From: Cryobacterium sp. PH29-G1
GTDB taxonomy: Bacteria; Actinomycetota; Actinomycetes; Actinomycetales; Microbacteriaceae
Direction of reading: 5' to 3'
NCBI RefSeq assembly: GCF_030063365.1
Contig: NZ_JASISY010000008.1
Coordinates: 62,001 to 126,000, forward strand
DNA length: 64,000 bases
Shown one piece after another: positions 45,839-54,322 of this stretch. The notes under the pieces are model-generated. The model searched no databases. It was not told the origin of the DNA and was given only the letters and a program-made list of their open reading frames with translations. A program made the translations under genes and the position numbers. Each line of letters starts with the position of its first letter. Within the stretch, counting starts at the first letter, position 1.

Positions 45839-48800
45839 TCAATTGGCTCGCGTCACGATGAGATCATCAAAGGTGGCGGTGACGGGTGAGACAGTAGCGG
45901 TCGACCCCAGGTAGAAGGACAGTCCGACCGCACCGGATGTCTGCAGGGCGGCAGTTGCATCTGTCGCCGTGGTCTGCCACGCGGTTGGCTCCGGGGTGCC
46001 GAGGGCCCAGACCTTGGCGCGAAGGGTGGTCGGCGTCGAACCCGTGACCTGCAGTCTCAGCTGCACCGCACTTCCCGTTGTATAGGTCAGGCCGGTGATG
46101 TTTTGAGCTTTCAGGGTGGTAGCACCACGCATAAGCTGCAGCTGAACCACTCCGGTCGACAGGTTTTTCATCCGCACTCGATAGTCGTCCGTGCCCACGC
46201 GGCGACCGATCAGGGAGGTGTACGCGCCGGAACCGGTCGCATCCTGCTGGAGAGTCGTCGTTACGAGCATGTCGGTGTCGAGCAGGGACACATCGGAGAG
46301 ATAGGCGTTGACGGTTCCTCCGGCGGAGGCCTTGAGCGCTCCGACTCCGCCGCTCACCGAGTAGTTCGATGCGGAACCGGTTGTGGACCAAACTCCACCG
46401 GTGTCTGCGGAGCCCAACCCGGTCGCAACGGTGCGGGAGAACCCGTCGGTGGCCAACGGGCTGGTCGGATCAACGTCCGGCACCAGAACAGTTTGAGTGG
46501 TCTGCGCGGTTGCCAGCGAGTTGTCGGTCACGGTGAGGAGCACGGTGTAACTCCCCGCGGACGCGTAGGCGTGCGACGCGGTCACTCCGGTGCCGGTGCT
46601 ACCGTCACCGAAGTTCCAGGCGTAATTGGTAATGGTGCCGTCACTGTCGGCGGCGGCCGAGGCATCCACCGCAATCGCGAGCGGTGTCGTCTGGTAGCTG
46701 AAAGCAGCGGTCGGCGGCACGTTCGCCGGCGGGTTGGTGGCAACGATCGTTCGGGTCGTAGCCGTGCTGGCCCCGGAGTTGTCGGTGACGGTGAGCGTGA
46801 CCGGGTAACTACCGGCGGACGCGTAGGAGTGCGTAGCGGTGACGCCGGTTGCGACGACGCCATCACCGAAGTTCCAAGCGTAACTGGTGATGGTGCCGTC
46901 GGAGTCGGCAGACCCCGACGCGTCCGCGCTCAGCGTGCGATAGCTGACAGCGCTGCTGAATGAAGCGGTTGGCGGCACGTTCGCCGCCGGACCGGATCGA
47001 CCGACCGAGTTGTGCCGGGCGATCGCGCTGGCGCTGAGAACCGTGTTGTATACGGCAACCTCGTCAATATCAGCCGCGATATAGTCGCTCGTCGGTCGGC
47101 TGGTCCAGCCGCTGAGATTGTCACCACCAATGCGCCAGTACCCCTGGATTGGAGCGGCCGAGGTAGTGTCGGTGCGCTGGGCGGCCAGAGCCCCATCGAC
47201 GTACAACGACATTCCGTTGGCCCCGACCGATGCGACGATGTGGTGCCATTGCCCGTTGTTGTATGCCGCAGTCGTATTCACGGTGCGCAGAATGCCCGGC
47301 TTCACGCCGAACCAGATACGTCCGGCGTTGTCCATATAGACCTGACGATCGTAGGCCGCTGAGGCACCGGTCGCCGCGCTGCCCAGTCCGATGATCTTTC
47401 CCCCGCGGGTGGTGGTGGTCTTCACCCACGCTTCAACGGTGAAGGCGCCCCGTGGCGTCTCGAAGGCGGACGATGCGGCCGTTCCCGCCGTGGTGCCGCT
47501 AAATCGTGAGGCTGTACCCGAGTCTGCGGCGAGCGCCCCGGCCACATTGCGCGTGACACCGGTGCCCGTGGTTTCATTTGAGCCCGCAGCCCAGTCGTAG
47601 GCCGTCGTACCGCTGGGTTCACCGAGCGGCCAGTACGACGAGGGCGAGTCACTCATTACGGTCTTGGCGTAGGCGTTGTACTCGCCGGAACCGGAGACAG
47701 TCACGCTCGTCGGGTTGCCGGTTTTGAGATTGCCCAAGGAGTCTCGAACGCTGACCCGATAGGAATAGGTCTGGCCCGGCGTGAGTCCGGTGTCTGTGAA
47801 GCCCATAGCCGGTCGGGACCAGTCCGTTGACAGGCCGGTCACCGTACCGACGGAGACGCCGTCCCGCAGCACCTCGTAGGTGAGCTGTTCATTGTCCCGG
47901 TCGAATGCCGCTTTCCACCCGATCCGGGCAGTACCGGCCGACAGGGATTCTACGGTGGGAACGAAAGCGGATGCCGCAAAGGCCGCGTTTGCCACGCGCG
48001 GGCCTTCTTTATTGGGGGCGATGGACGTGCTGGCGAAGCGAACCAGCCCCTGCTGGCCCTTGTTGTTCACGTTGGTGAATTCTCCGCCGTAGATCAGGTA
48101 CTGACCGTTGGAGGTGACGGTCCACGGCCCCTGGCCCTGACCGGTGAAGGTGCCCGAATTGATCTCCGGATAGAACGTCAAGATACTGGGGCTTGGCTTG
48201 CCGGTGAAACTAAAGTAACTGCCGACCGCATTGGGGGTGAGAGTGCCGGTTACCGCCGTGGAGAAGGTCATGGTGCGGTGATACGAGCGGGGCGAGGTCT
48301 CGACGGGCCCGCCCATGTTTCCGCAGTAGTGCGTGTGGCCCGTGGTGTACACAACGTTGCCCACCGGAACTGCGGAATACGTGTCGCCATGGCAGTCTTC
48401 CATCCAGATGAGTGATCCGTCGCTCCAGTTGGCACGGAACGTGCCCTCGAAGTTAGCCCCGCTGCCGTAGTCATAGCCGGTACCGAAGGCGCCATCCGCG
48501 GATGAGGTCAGGCTCGTGATGGCACCATTGACGCCGGCATTGCGAATAATCGTGTTCACTGCCCAGGGCAGGGACGCCCCGGTGACCGAGTCCGTGGCGG
48601 CCATGCCATACCCGGGAGCGTCACTGTTGTTGTAGGAGGTGAAGGAACCGCCGAGGAGAACCTTGGTGCCGTCTGGCGAGACCGTCATCGCGTTGACCGA
48701 CCCGCCGACCGGGTTTCCGGTCCAGTTGCGCAGTGCTCCGTTAGACGCGGAAAATGCGGCGATTTGATTGCGGGCGACCCCGCTGGCCGAAGTGAACACA

Positions 48801-49435
48801 CCCCCGACGTAGACGGTATCGCCGTAGATCGCCAGACTCTTCACCGAGGCGTTGACCGTCGGCGCCCAGCTGGAGACGAGCGAGCCGCTGGCCGTGTCGA
48901 ACGCGGCCAGGCGGTATCGAGCCACCCCTCCGACGGTCGTGAAGTATCCTCCAGCGTAGATGCGGGTGCCGTCGGCGGATGCGACGAGTGACCGAACGGT
49001 ACCGTTAACGTCGGGATTAAAGCTCGCGATCAACTCACCCGTTGTGAGATTGTACGCGAGCAGGTTATTGCGCACGACCTCGTTAACTCCCGGGCCTGAG
49101 CCAGCGGGTCGGGCCGTGGTGAATTCGCCGCCGGCGTAGACCGTGTTGCCGACAATCACCTGGGACCAGACGACGCCGTTGATCTGGGTCGTTGGCAGGG
49201 AGTCGGCGGCAACGGTTACCGGGGTGCCGGCATCCACCGGGCTCGTGTCGGCCTGCGCCATCAGCGGGGCCGTCAGAACACCCGCCAGTACGGTCACGGA
49301 TACCGTCGTGCCGGTTAGTACACGCATCCAGCCGGACTGCACCGACCGGGAACCTCCCGTCAGTGAGTCATCGGATCGCGCCGTCGAACGGCTAACGTGC
49401 AGACGATTAGCATGCAGGCGAGACAGAGGGCGCAC
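45839..49435 (-). CDS. Secreted propeller-Fn3-LamG-PKD-PKD surface protein (propeller paralogue A)
   Basis: A 1198-residue protein. GTG 49435 has AAGGA six nt upstream. It gives a long basic n-region and a signal peptide ending LMAQADT (~64). Residues ~75-475 form seven blade-like repeats (VYAGGEFT, IYAGGYFT, VYVGGVFT, VLLGGSFT, FGTGYDYGSG, VYTTGHTHYCG, LIYGGEFT). Then come an Fn3-like domain (~480-580), a LamG/ConA-like domain (~590-800, GAFTVEAWVKT), two PKD domains (~805-975, each with YAWNFGDG) and a C-terminal ~210-residue beta domain beginning DGFSRTVATGLGSADTGG. No anchor is visible, so it is probably released or matrix-bound. Paralogues B and C follow in the same locus. Confidence 0.9.
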   Translation of the reverse strand: MRPLSRLHANRLHVSRSTARSDDSLTGGSRSVQSGWMRVLTGTTVSVTVLAGVLTAPLMAQADTSPVDAGTPVTVAADSLPTTQINGVVWSQVIVGNTVYAGGEFTTARPAGSGPGVNEVVRNNLLAYNLTTGELIASFNPDVNGTVRSLVASADGTRIYAGGYFTTVGGVARYRLAAFDTASGSLVSSWAPTVNASVKSLAIYGDTVYVGGVFTSASGVARNQIAAFSASNGALRNWTGNPVGGSVNAMTVSPDGTKVLLGGSFTSYNNSDAPGYGMAATDSVTGASLPWAVNTIIRNAGVNGAITSLTSSADGAFGTGYDYGSGANFEGTFRANWSDGSLIWMEDCHGDTYSAVPVGNVVYTTGHTHYCGNMGGPVETSPRSYHRTMTFSTAVTGTLTPNAVGSYFSFTGKPSPSILTFYPEINSGTFTGQGQGPWTVTSNGQYLIYGGEFTNVNNKGQQGLVRFASTSIAPNKEGPRVANAAFAASAFVPTVESLSAGTARIGWKAAFDRDNEQLTYEVLRDGVSVGTVTGLSTDWSRPAMGFTDTGLTPGQTYSYRVSVRDSLGNLKTGNPTSVTVSGSGEYNAYAKTVMSDSPSSYWPLGEPSGTTAYDWAAGSNETTGTGVTRNVAGALAADSGTASRFSGTTAGTAASSAFETPRGAFTVEAWVKTTTTRGGKIIGLGSAATGASAAYDRQVYMDNAGRIWFGVKPGILRTVNTTAAYNNGQWHHIVASVGANGMSLYVDGALAAQRTDTTSAAPIQGYWRIGGDNLSGWTSRPTSDYIAADIDEVAVYNTVLSASAIARHNSVGRSGPAANVPPTASFSSAVSYRTLSADASGSADSDGTITSYAWNFGDGVVATGVTATHSYASAGSYPVTLTVTDNSGASTATTRTIVATNPPANVPPTAAFSYQTTPLAIAVDASAAADSDGTITNYAWNFGDGSTGTGVTASHAYASAGSYTVLLTVTDNSLATAQTTQTVLVPDVDPTSPLATDGFSRTVATGLGSADTGGVWSTTGSASNYSVSGGVGALKASAGGTVNAYLSDVSLLDTDMLVTTTLQQDATGSGAYTSLIGRRVGTDDYRVRMKNLSTGVVQLQLMRGATTLKAQNITGLTYTTGSAVQLRLQVTGSTPTTLRAKVWALGTPEPTAWQTTATDATAALQTSGAVGLSFYLGSTATVSPVTATFDDLIVTRAN

Positions 49436-49509
49436 GAGGATTCCTTACTCGGGTGAGGTGCCGGGCCGTCAGCTAGCCGACGCGTTCCTCGGAGTATAGT
49501 GAGAATCTT

Positions 49510-49570
49510 TCACGGATGAATGCCCCCTTTCCGGGGGTGCCTTCCCCTGCCCGTTCGGGGCAGCCCTCAG
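49510..49570 (-). terminator. Possible double hairpin after the membrane-anchored protein gene
   Basis: On the minus strand CTGCCC-CGAA-GGGCAG and CCCCC-GGAAA-GGGGG follow one another within 60 bp of the stop at 49580. There is no proper T-run. The region also separates this gene from paralogue A. Confidence 0.3.
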
Positions 49571-49579
49571 AAACCGCGA

Positions 49580-50302
49580 TCAGCGCGGTGCCGCGCCCTC
49601 AAAGAGCACGATCGGCACGCCAGCGGAGTAATCCACGGCGATGCGCACCCGATCGCGTTGATCGCTCGGCACGGTGAAAACAAAGACTCCCTGCCGGGTC
49701 GCCCCAGGGGGGACCGATTCGGGGAACGGAGCTCCGCCCGAAGCCGTCAGTTCCGTGGCGGGACTCTGTTCGTCGCCGAAGAACAGGTTGACGACAGTGG
49801 ACGTCAACGCCACGGCGTCTGGCGTGTCGTTGCGCACGGACACGGCAAAACGCAGGGACGGACCGCCGACCTCTCCCGGTCCGCGGGCCACTCCGTCGAC
49901 CGCCTCCAGTTTGCCAATGCTGAACACCACGCCGGGCACGGCGGCGGCGGAGTCGGTCAGCGGTACGGGCGCCTGCGCGGCAGGCGGTGCCGGTTCCGCC
50001 ACGACCTCGGTCGGTCCGGGAGCCGCCTCCGGAGGTACTGCAGAAGTCGGGTCGGGCGATGCGTCGGACGATGGCACCGCGCTCGGCGTGGAAGAGGGCC
50101 GTTGGCTCGGCGTGGCGCTTGCGCTAGCCCCGGCCGCGCTCGGCTCGGCCCTATTCGACGCGGCGACCCCGGCGACGACGAGCACGACGATGAGCAGGGC
50201 GAGCACAGCGGATGCGATGATCCACCAGACGCGCCGCCGTTTGTTCGCCTGCCGCCCCGCGGCGGGGCCGGAGCTGTTCTCGACGGGCTGGCGCACTGAC
50301 AT
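49580..50302 (-). CDS. Single-pass membrane protein with extracytoplasmic beta domain, hypothetical
   Basis: 240 residues: a short basic cytoplasmic segment (ANKRRR), one transmembrane helix (~26-48, WWIIASAVLALLIVVLVVAGVA), a ~75-residue Ser/Pro/Ala-rich linker and a C-terminal beta-sandwich-like domain (~130-240). The core of that domain (LRFAVSVRNDTPDAVALTS, VPPGATRQGVFVFTVP) resembles telokin-like DUF4352 domains. It lies between propeller paralogue A and a divergent glycosyltransferase, so it may belong to the cell-surface part of the polysaccharide locus. Function unknown. Confidence 0.75.
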   Translation of the reverse strand: MSVRQPVENSSGPAAGRQANKRRRVWWIIASAVLALLIVVLVVAGVAASNRAEPSAAGASASATPSQRPSSTPSAVPSSDASPDPTSAVPPEAAPGPTEVVAEPAPPAAQAPVPLTDSAAAVPGVVFSIGKLEAVDGVARGPGEVGGPSLRFAVSVRNDTPDAVALTSTVVNLFFGDEQSPATELTASGGAPFPESVPPGATRQGVFVFTVPSDQRDRVRIAVDYSAGVPIVLFEGAAPR

Positions 50303-50427
50303 GGTGGATCTCCAAAATGCTCGGGTGGTTACACGATCGGGTAGAGCCGCCGTGCAACTGTTAAATACACTGCAGCCATTAATACACGGGGCACACCCGC
50401 ATTCCTAGGGGGTGCACGCGCCCCGTA

Positions 50428-50473
50428 CGGGGGTGTCCGCTCACGCTGTCCGGGGGTATCCGCTCACGCTGTA
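50428..50473 (+). repeat. 23-bp tandem direct repeat in the promoter region of a glycosyltransferase gene
   Basis: Two adjacent units (50428-50450 and 50451-50473) share CGGGGGT-TCCGCTCACGCTGT with a G/A difference inside and a C/A difference at the last base, so 21 of 23 positions match. The repeat ends 49 bp before the ATG at 50523 and may be a tandem regulator site. Confidence 0.8.
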
Positions 50474-50522
50474 CAGTGTGAAAACCCGACCCGAGCAGCA
50501 TTCGAACGACGAGGCGACAGAC

Positions 50523-51596
50523 ATGAAAATTGCCATCCTGCACGGCAGCAACGATGCCTATGGCGCCTCCAAGGTGCTGCGCCAGGAGGTGGAGTGCCTG
50601 GTGGCCCTCGGACACGACGTGCTCGTTGTGGTTCCGCACGCCGGCCCACTGGCCACCGACCTGGCGCACTTGAGGCCGGCCGTGTCGGTCGTCGTTGATC
50701 CCTCGTTGGTGGTGCTGCGCCGCAGCAAACTGGCCGACCTGCTGCATCCGCTAACCTTGCGCCGAGACGTGGCCCTGGCCGACATCGTCGTGCTGTGGAC
50801 GCTGGCACTCAGCGCCTACATACCCCTGCTGCGAGTGCGCCGTCGGCGTTTCTACGTCTCGGTGCATGAGCTGCTGCTGGGTCGAGTTGGCGGGCTGCTC
50901 GTGCGCGGGCTGTTGGCCCCCGGCACCTTTCCGGTGTGCGCGTGCAGCGAAGCCACAGCGCACTGGCTGCACGACCATGGCGTGGGCCGTGATCGCTTAA
51001 CGGTCACATCTCCGGTGTTCAGCGAAGTTGAAGCGATCCCCACCCGCGCCGTGCACGACCCGCTGACGCTGGCCGTTGTGGGCAGGGTCAACGGGCACAA
51101 GGGCCACCTCGAAGTCGCCCAGGCGTTCCAATCGCCTTCGCTGTCCGGCTCCGGTTGGAAGCTCCTGCTTTTCGGCGCCCCGTACCCCGGGCAGGATGAC
51201 GCCTTGGAGGACGTGCGGGCGCTGGTGCAACGTGATCCGCGCATTGAATACCGCGGTGAAGCGGCATCCGTGGCGGCCATCGCCGATGAAATCGATGCCG
51301 TTGCCTGTTTTCCATCAACGCCGGAACCATTCGGGCTGGTGCCGATCGAGGCGTGGCGGGTCGGCGTTCGATCCGTCGGTTTCGCCGACGGCGGCGCGGG
51401 AGAAGTTCTCCCGGTAGTTGGCGGCCTGGGGGTGCGCCGCACAAACTCCCCCGCTCGCGACATTGCGGCCGCGCTCGTCGGCTTGGCGATCAGCTTGAAG
51501 ACACAGGCCCCTCTGCCCGCACCGGCTCAGGTCAACCCGTTCTACTCGGCCGGTCGTCGTCGCGAACTCATCGCTCGGGTGGTCGCACGCTGTTAG
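50523..51596 (+). CDS. Glycosyltransferase family 4 protein
   Basis: 357 residues from ATG 50523. A longer frame upstream runs through the 23-bp repeats and has no family features. It opens with the GT4 pattern MKIAILHGSNDAYGASKVL. The donor domain has LAVVGRVNGHKGHLEVAQAF, KLLLFGAPYPGQDDAL and PSTPEPFGLVPIEAWRVGV, with the conserved Glu pair. Its stop codon overlaps that of convergent propeller paralogue B by 4 bp. Confidence 0.93.
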   Translation: MKIAILHGSNDAYGASKVLRQEVECLVALGHDVLVVVPHAGPLATDLAHLRPAVSVVVDPSLVVLRRSKLADLLHPLTLRRDVALADIVVLWTLALSAYIPLLRVRRRRFYVSVHELLLGRVGGLLVRGLLAPGTFPVCACSEATAHWLHDHGVGRDRLTVTSPVFSEVEAIPTRAVHDPLTLAVVGRVNGHKGHLEVAQAFQSPSLSGSGWKLLLFGAPYPGQDDALEDVRALVQRDPRIEYRGEAASVAAIADEIDAVACFPSTPEPFGLVPIEAWRVGVRSVGFADGGAGEVLPVVGGLGVRRTNSPARDIAAALVGLAISLKTQAPLPAPAQVNPFYSAGRRRELIARVVARC

Positions 51597-53479
51597 GTGG
51601 CGGGCACCTCGGGGATCGCACGACGAGTGTCATCCGCTGCCGGCGGTGAATTCGGAGCGCTCTGTTGCCCGGGAAACACCAGATCAGACTCCAGGTCGGG
51701 GGCGGGGTCCGGCAGGGGCAGGACCTCCGGCGCATTTTCCGGAGCTGGCTCCGGGGCCAGCTCCGGGGCCAGCGTCGCATCGGGGATGTTATCCGGCGCG
51801 CTCGGCGCAATGGTTGCGTCGGGCTTCACCTGTGCAGCCCCGCCGGTGGCTTTGATACTCGCCGAAGATCCGGTGACCGAGTTGCCGAACGGGTCGGTAG
51901 CCCGCAGCTGGTACGTGTACGTCGTTCCACCGGATCGCCCGGTGTCGGTCCAGCTGATTCCGGGCCGGTTCCAGTCGGTGGAGAGCCCGGTTAGGGTACG
52001 CACGACGACACCATTACGCAGCACCTGGTAAGTGAGTTGCTCGTTGTCGCGATCATAGTTGGACGTCCAGGTGACCCGCACCGAGTTAGCACTGGGAGTG
52101 CTGAGCGTAGGCTGAAAGTCGGAACTTTTCGCTTTCGGCCCCTCTTTGTTGGGGGCGATCGAGGTAACGGCGAAGCGCGCCAGGCCCTGTTGCCGTTTGT
52201 TGTTCACGATGGTGAACTCACCGCCGTAAAGAACGTATTGGGAGTTGGCCGCGAGATTCCACGGCCCCTGGCTCTGGCCGGTGTAGGTGCCGGTGTTGAT
52301 CTCCGGATAGAACGCCAGCAGGGTCGGCCGAGGCTTGCCCTCGAAGTTGTAATAGCTGCCGCCGGTCACGTTCCGGGTGATAGTGCCGGTGGCAGCCTTG
52401 GTGAAGGTCAGTGTGCGGTGGTAGCTGCGCGGGCTCGTCTCCCCGAAACCGCCGATGTTACCGCAGAAGTGGGCATGGGCCGTGGTGTATACGACGTCCC
52501 CCACCGGCACCGCCGAGTAGGTGTCGCCATGACAGTCTTCGATCCAGACGGTGTTGCCATTCGACCAGCTCGCCCGAAACGTACCCTCGAACATCGCACC
52601 GGAACCATAGTCATACCCGGTGCCGTACACCCCGTCAGCGTCAGAGGTCAGCGACAAAATAGCCCCATTGGGCCCGGCATTCTTAATGAGCTTGCCGATG
52701 TTCCAGGTCAGGCCGGCCCCGGTGCTTGAATTCGTCGCAGCCATGCCGTAGCCCGGCGTCGTCGCGCCGTTGTACGACGTGAACGAACCGCCAATGACAA
52801 CGCGGTCGCCGTTCGGCGAGACCGTCAGCGCGTTGACCGCACCATCGGCAATGCTCCCCTTCCACGCCCCGAGAGCGCCCGTAGCACTGCTGAAAGCGGC
52901 GATTCTTTGACGAGCCTGGCCACTGGCCGAGGTGAAACTCCCGCCGGCATATACCGTGCCGCCAAAAGTTCCCAGGGCCCGCACCGTGCCGTTCGCCGTG
53001 GGCGTCCACGTCGACACCAACTGCCCGGTGGACGCATCGAAGGCCGCGAGGCGTGTCCGCGTTTGCGTGCCCACCTTGGTGAACGCACCCCCGACATAGA
53101 TGCGGGAACCGTCCGGGGAAGCGGTGACCGCCCTGACCGTGCCATTGAGGCTCGGATCAAAAGACGTCATCACACCCGTCGACAGGTCGTATGCCATGAG
53201 ATTATTGCGCGACACCTCGCTTGTACCGGCCGACGCCCCCGCCGGTCGCGCTTTGGTGAATTCACCACCGACGTACACGGTGTTCCCCACGATTACCTGT
53301 GACCACACCACACCATTGATCTGCGCGGTGGGCAGAGAATCCGCCGCAACGGTGCGCGGAATCGCCACAACAGGCGGCGACGTATCCGCTTGGGCCAGAC
53401 CCGCCCCGGTCAGAACCGTCATGGCGAGGGCCGTTAGGGCGATGAGCGCGGGAACCGGGGAACGGAATTGCCACAACAT
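51593..53479 (-). CDS. Secreted propeller-Fn3 surface protein with Pro/Glu-rich tail (propeller paralogue B)
   Basis: 628 residues from ATG 53479, with GAGG about 8 nt upstream. The signal peptide LIALTALAMTVLTGAGLAQADT ends near residue 33. A seven-blade region (~40-440) includes VYVGGEFTKARP, IYVGGAFTKVG, VYAGGSFTSASG, VVIGGSFTSYNG, VYGTGYDYGSG, VVYTTAHAHFCGN and VLYGGEFTIVNN. An Fn3-like domain (~450-545) follows, then a low-complexity acidic Pro/Ala/Glu tail (~550-628, PELAPEPAPENAPE). It lacks the C-terminal beta domain of A and C. No sorting signal is seen. Its DNA is very close to that of paralogue C, which indicates recent duplication. Confidence 0.88.
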   Translation of the reverse strand: MLWQFRSPVPALIALTALAMTVLTGAGLAQADTSPPVVAIPRTVAADSLPTAQINGVVWSQVIVGNTVYVGGEFTKARPAGASAGTSEVSRNNLMAYDLSTGVMTSFDPSLNGTVRAVTASPDGSRIYVGGAFTKVGTQTRTRLAAFDASTGQLVSTWTPTANGTVRALGTFGGTVYAGGSFTSASGQARQRIAAFSSATGALGAWKGSIADGAVNALTVSPNGDRVVIGGSFTSYNGATTPGYGMAATNSSTGAGLTWNIGKLIKNAGPNGAILSLTSDADGVYGTGYDYGSGAMFEGTFRASWSNGNTVWIEDCHGDTYSAVPVGDVVYTTAHAHFCGNIGGFGETSPRSYHRTLTFTKAATGTITRNVTGGSYYNFEGKPRPTLLAFYPEINTGTYTGQSQGPWNLAANSQYVLYGGEFTIVNNKRQQGLARFAVTSIAPNKEGPKAKSSDFQPTLSTPSANSVRVTWTSNYDRDNEQLTYQVLRNGVVVRTLTGLSTDWNRPGISWTDTGRSGGTTYTYQLRATDPFGNSVTGSSASIKATGGAAQVKPDATIAPSAPDNIPDATLAPELAPEPAPENAPEVLPLPDPAPDLESDLVFPGQQSAPNSPPAADDTRRAIPEVPAT

Positions 53480-53723
53480 TGAAGAACCTCTTCTTTGCGC
53501 GATTTGCGGCCGCGGAACTACCGCCGCAGTGCAGAAAATACACCGAGTCCCGCTTCCTGCACAGCCCGCAGGCGGCAGCACTGCGCGGGGCCGAACTGTG
53601 CGAGTGAGTCGCTGACCGGCCGCCCTAGCCACGCCCGGCCAGAAACGCTAGGATTCCTCATTACCGCGCCCCATACTCTCCACCCGAATCGTTCCGCGCT
53701 CCGCGCAGCACCCTGAGAGAAAC

Positions 53724-54245
53724 TTGAGCACCGAAATGGCATCAGACATCGACGAAACCGCCAACGACCCCACGACGCCACTCCGGATCGGCTATGCCGC
53801 CGGCGCATTTGATCTTTTTCATGTGGGCCACCTCAACATTCTCAAGCACGCGAAGAGCCAGTGCGATTACCTGATCGCGGGCGTAGTTTCGGATGAGATG
53901 CTCCAGCTGACGAAGGGAATCACTCCGGTCGTGCCTCTGTTTGAGCGCCTCGAAATCGTGCGGCATATCTCGTTTGTCGACGAAGCGGTTGCCGAAGTCG
54001 TCGAGGACAAGCTGGAGACGTGGCGTCAGGTGCGTTTCGACGTGTTCTTCAAGGGTGATGACTGGCGCGGCACCCCTCGAGGCACTCGCCTGGAGCGCGA
54101 GTTTGCTGAGGTCGGCGTCGACGTCGTGTACTTTCCATACACGGTCAATACCTCCAGCACCATGCTGCGCCGAGCGCTTGACGCGCTGACCAGACCGGAT
54201 CTGAGCGCACGCTGGAAAGCGCACGCAGCCGAGGGGACGTCCTAG
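53724..54245 (+). CDS. TagD-like cytidylyltransferase (nucleotidyltransferase family)
   Basis: A 173-residue protein. The start is TTG 53724 or ATG 53736; GAGAGA precedes the first closely. The HxGH fold is plain: GYAAGAFDLFHVGHLNILKHAK near residue 25, followed by AGVVSDEMLQLTKGITPVVP and FKGDDWRGTPRGTRLE. The RTxGISTT signature of glycerol-3-phosphate cytidylyltransferase is altered to YTVNTSSTMLRR. It probably makes a CDP-activated alcohol from CTP and an alcohol phosphate. In this locus the CDP-alcohol phosphotransferase at 40240 could use that product. Confidence 0.85.
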   Translation: MSTEMASDIDETANDPTTPLRIGYAAGAFDLFHVGHLNILKHAKSQCDYLIAGVVSDEMLQLTKGITPVVPLFERLEIVRHISFVDEAVAEVVEDKLETWRQVRFDVFFKGDDWRGTPRGTRLEREFAEVGVDVVYFPYTVNTSSTMLRRALDALTRPDLSARWKAHAAEGTS

Positions 54246-54322
54246 CCTGTCCCCGCTCCATTGACGTCTGGCCCACAGCGGGGCCGAGCGGATTCCAACA
54301 GTCCGCTCGACCCCGACGCCCG

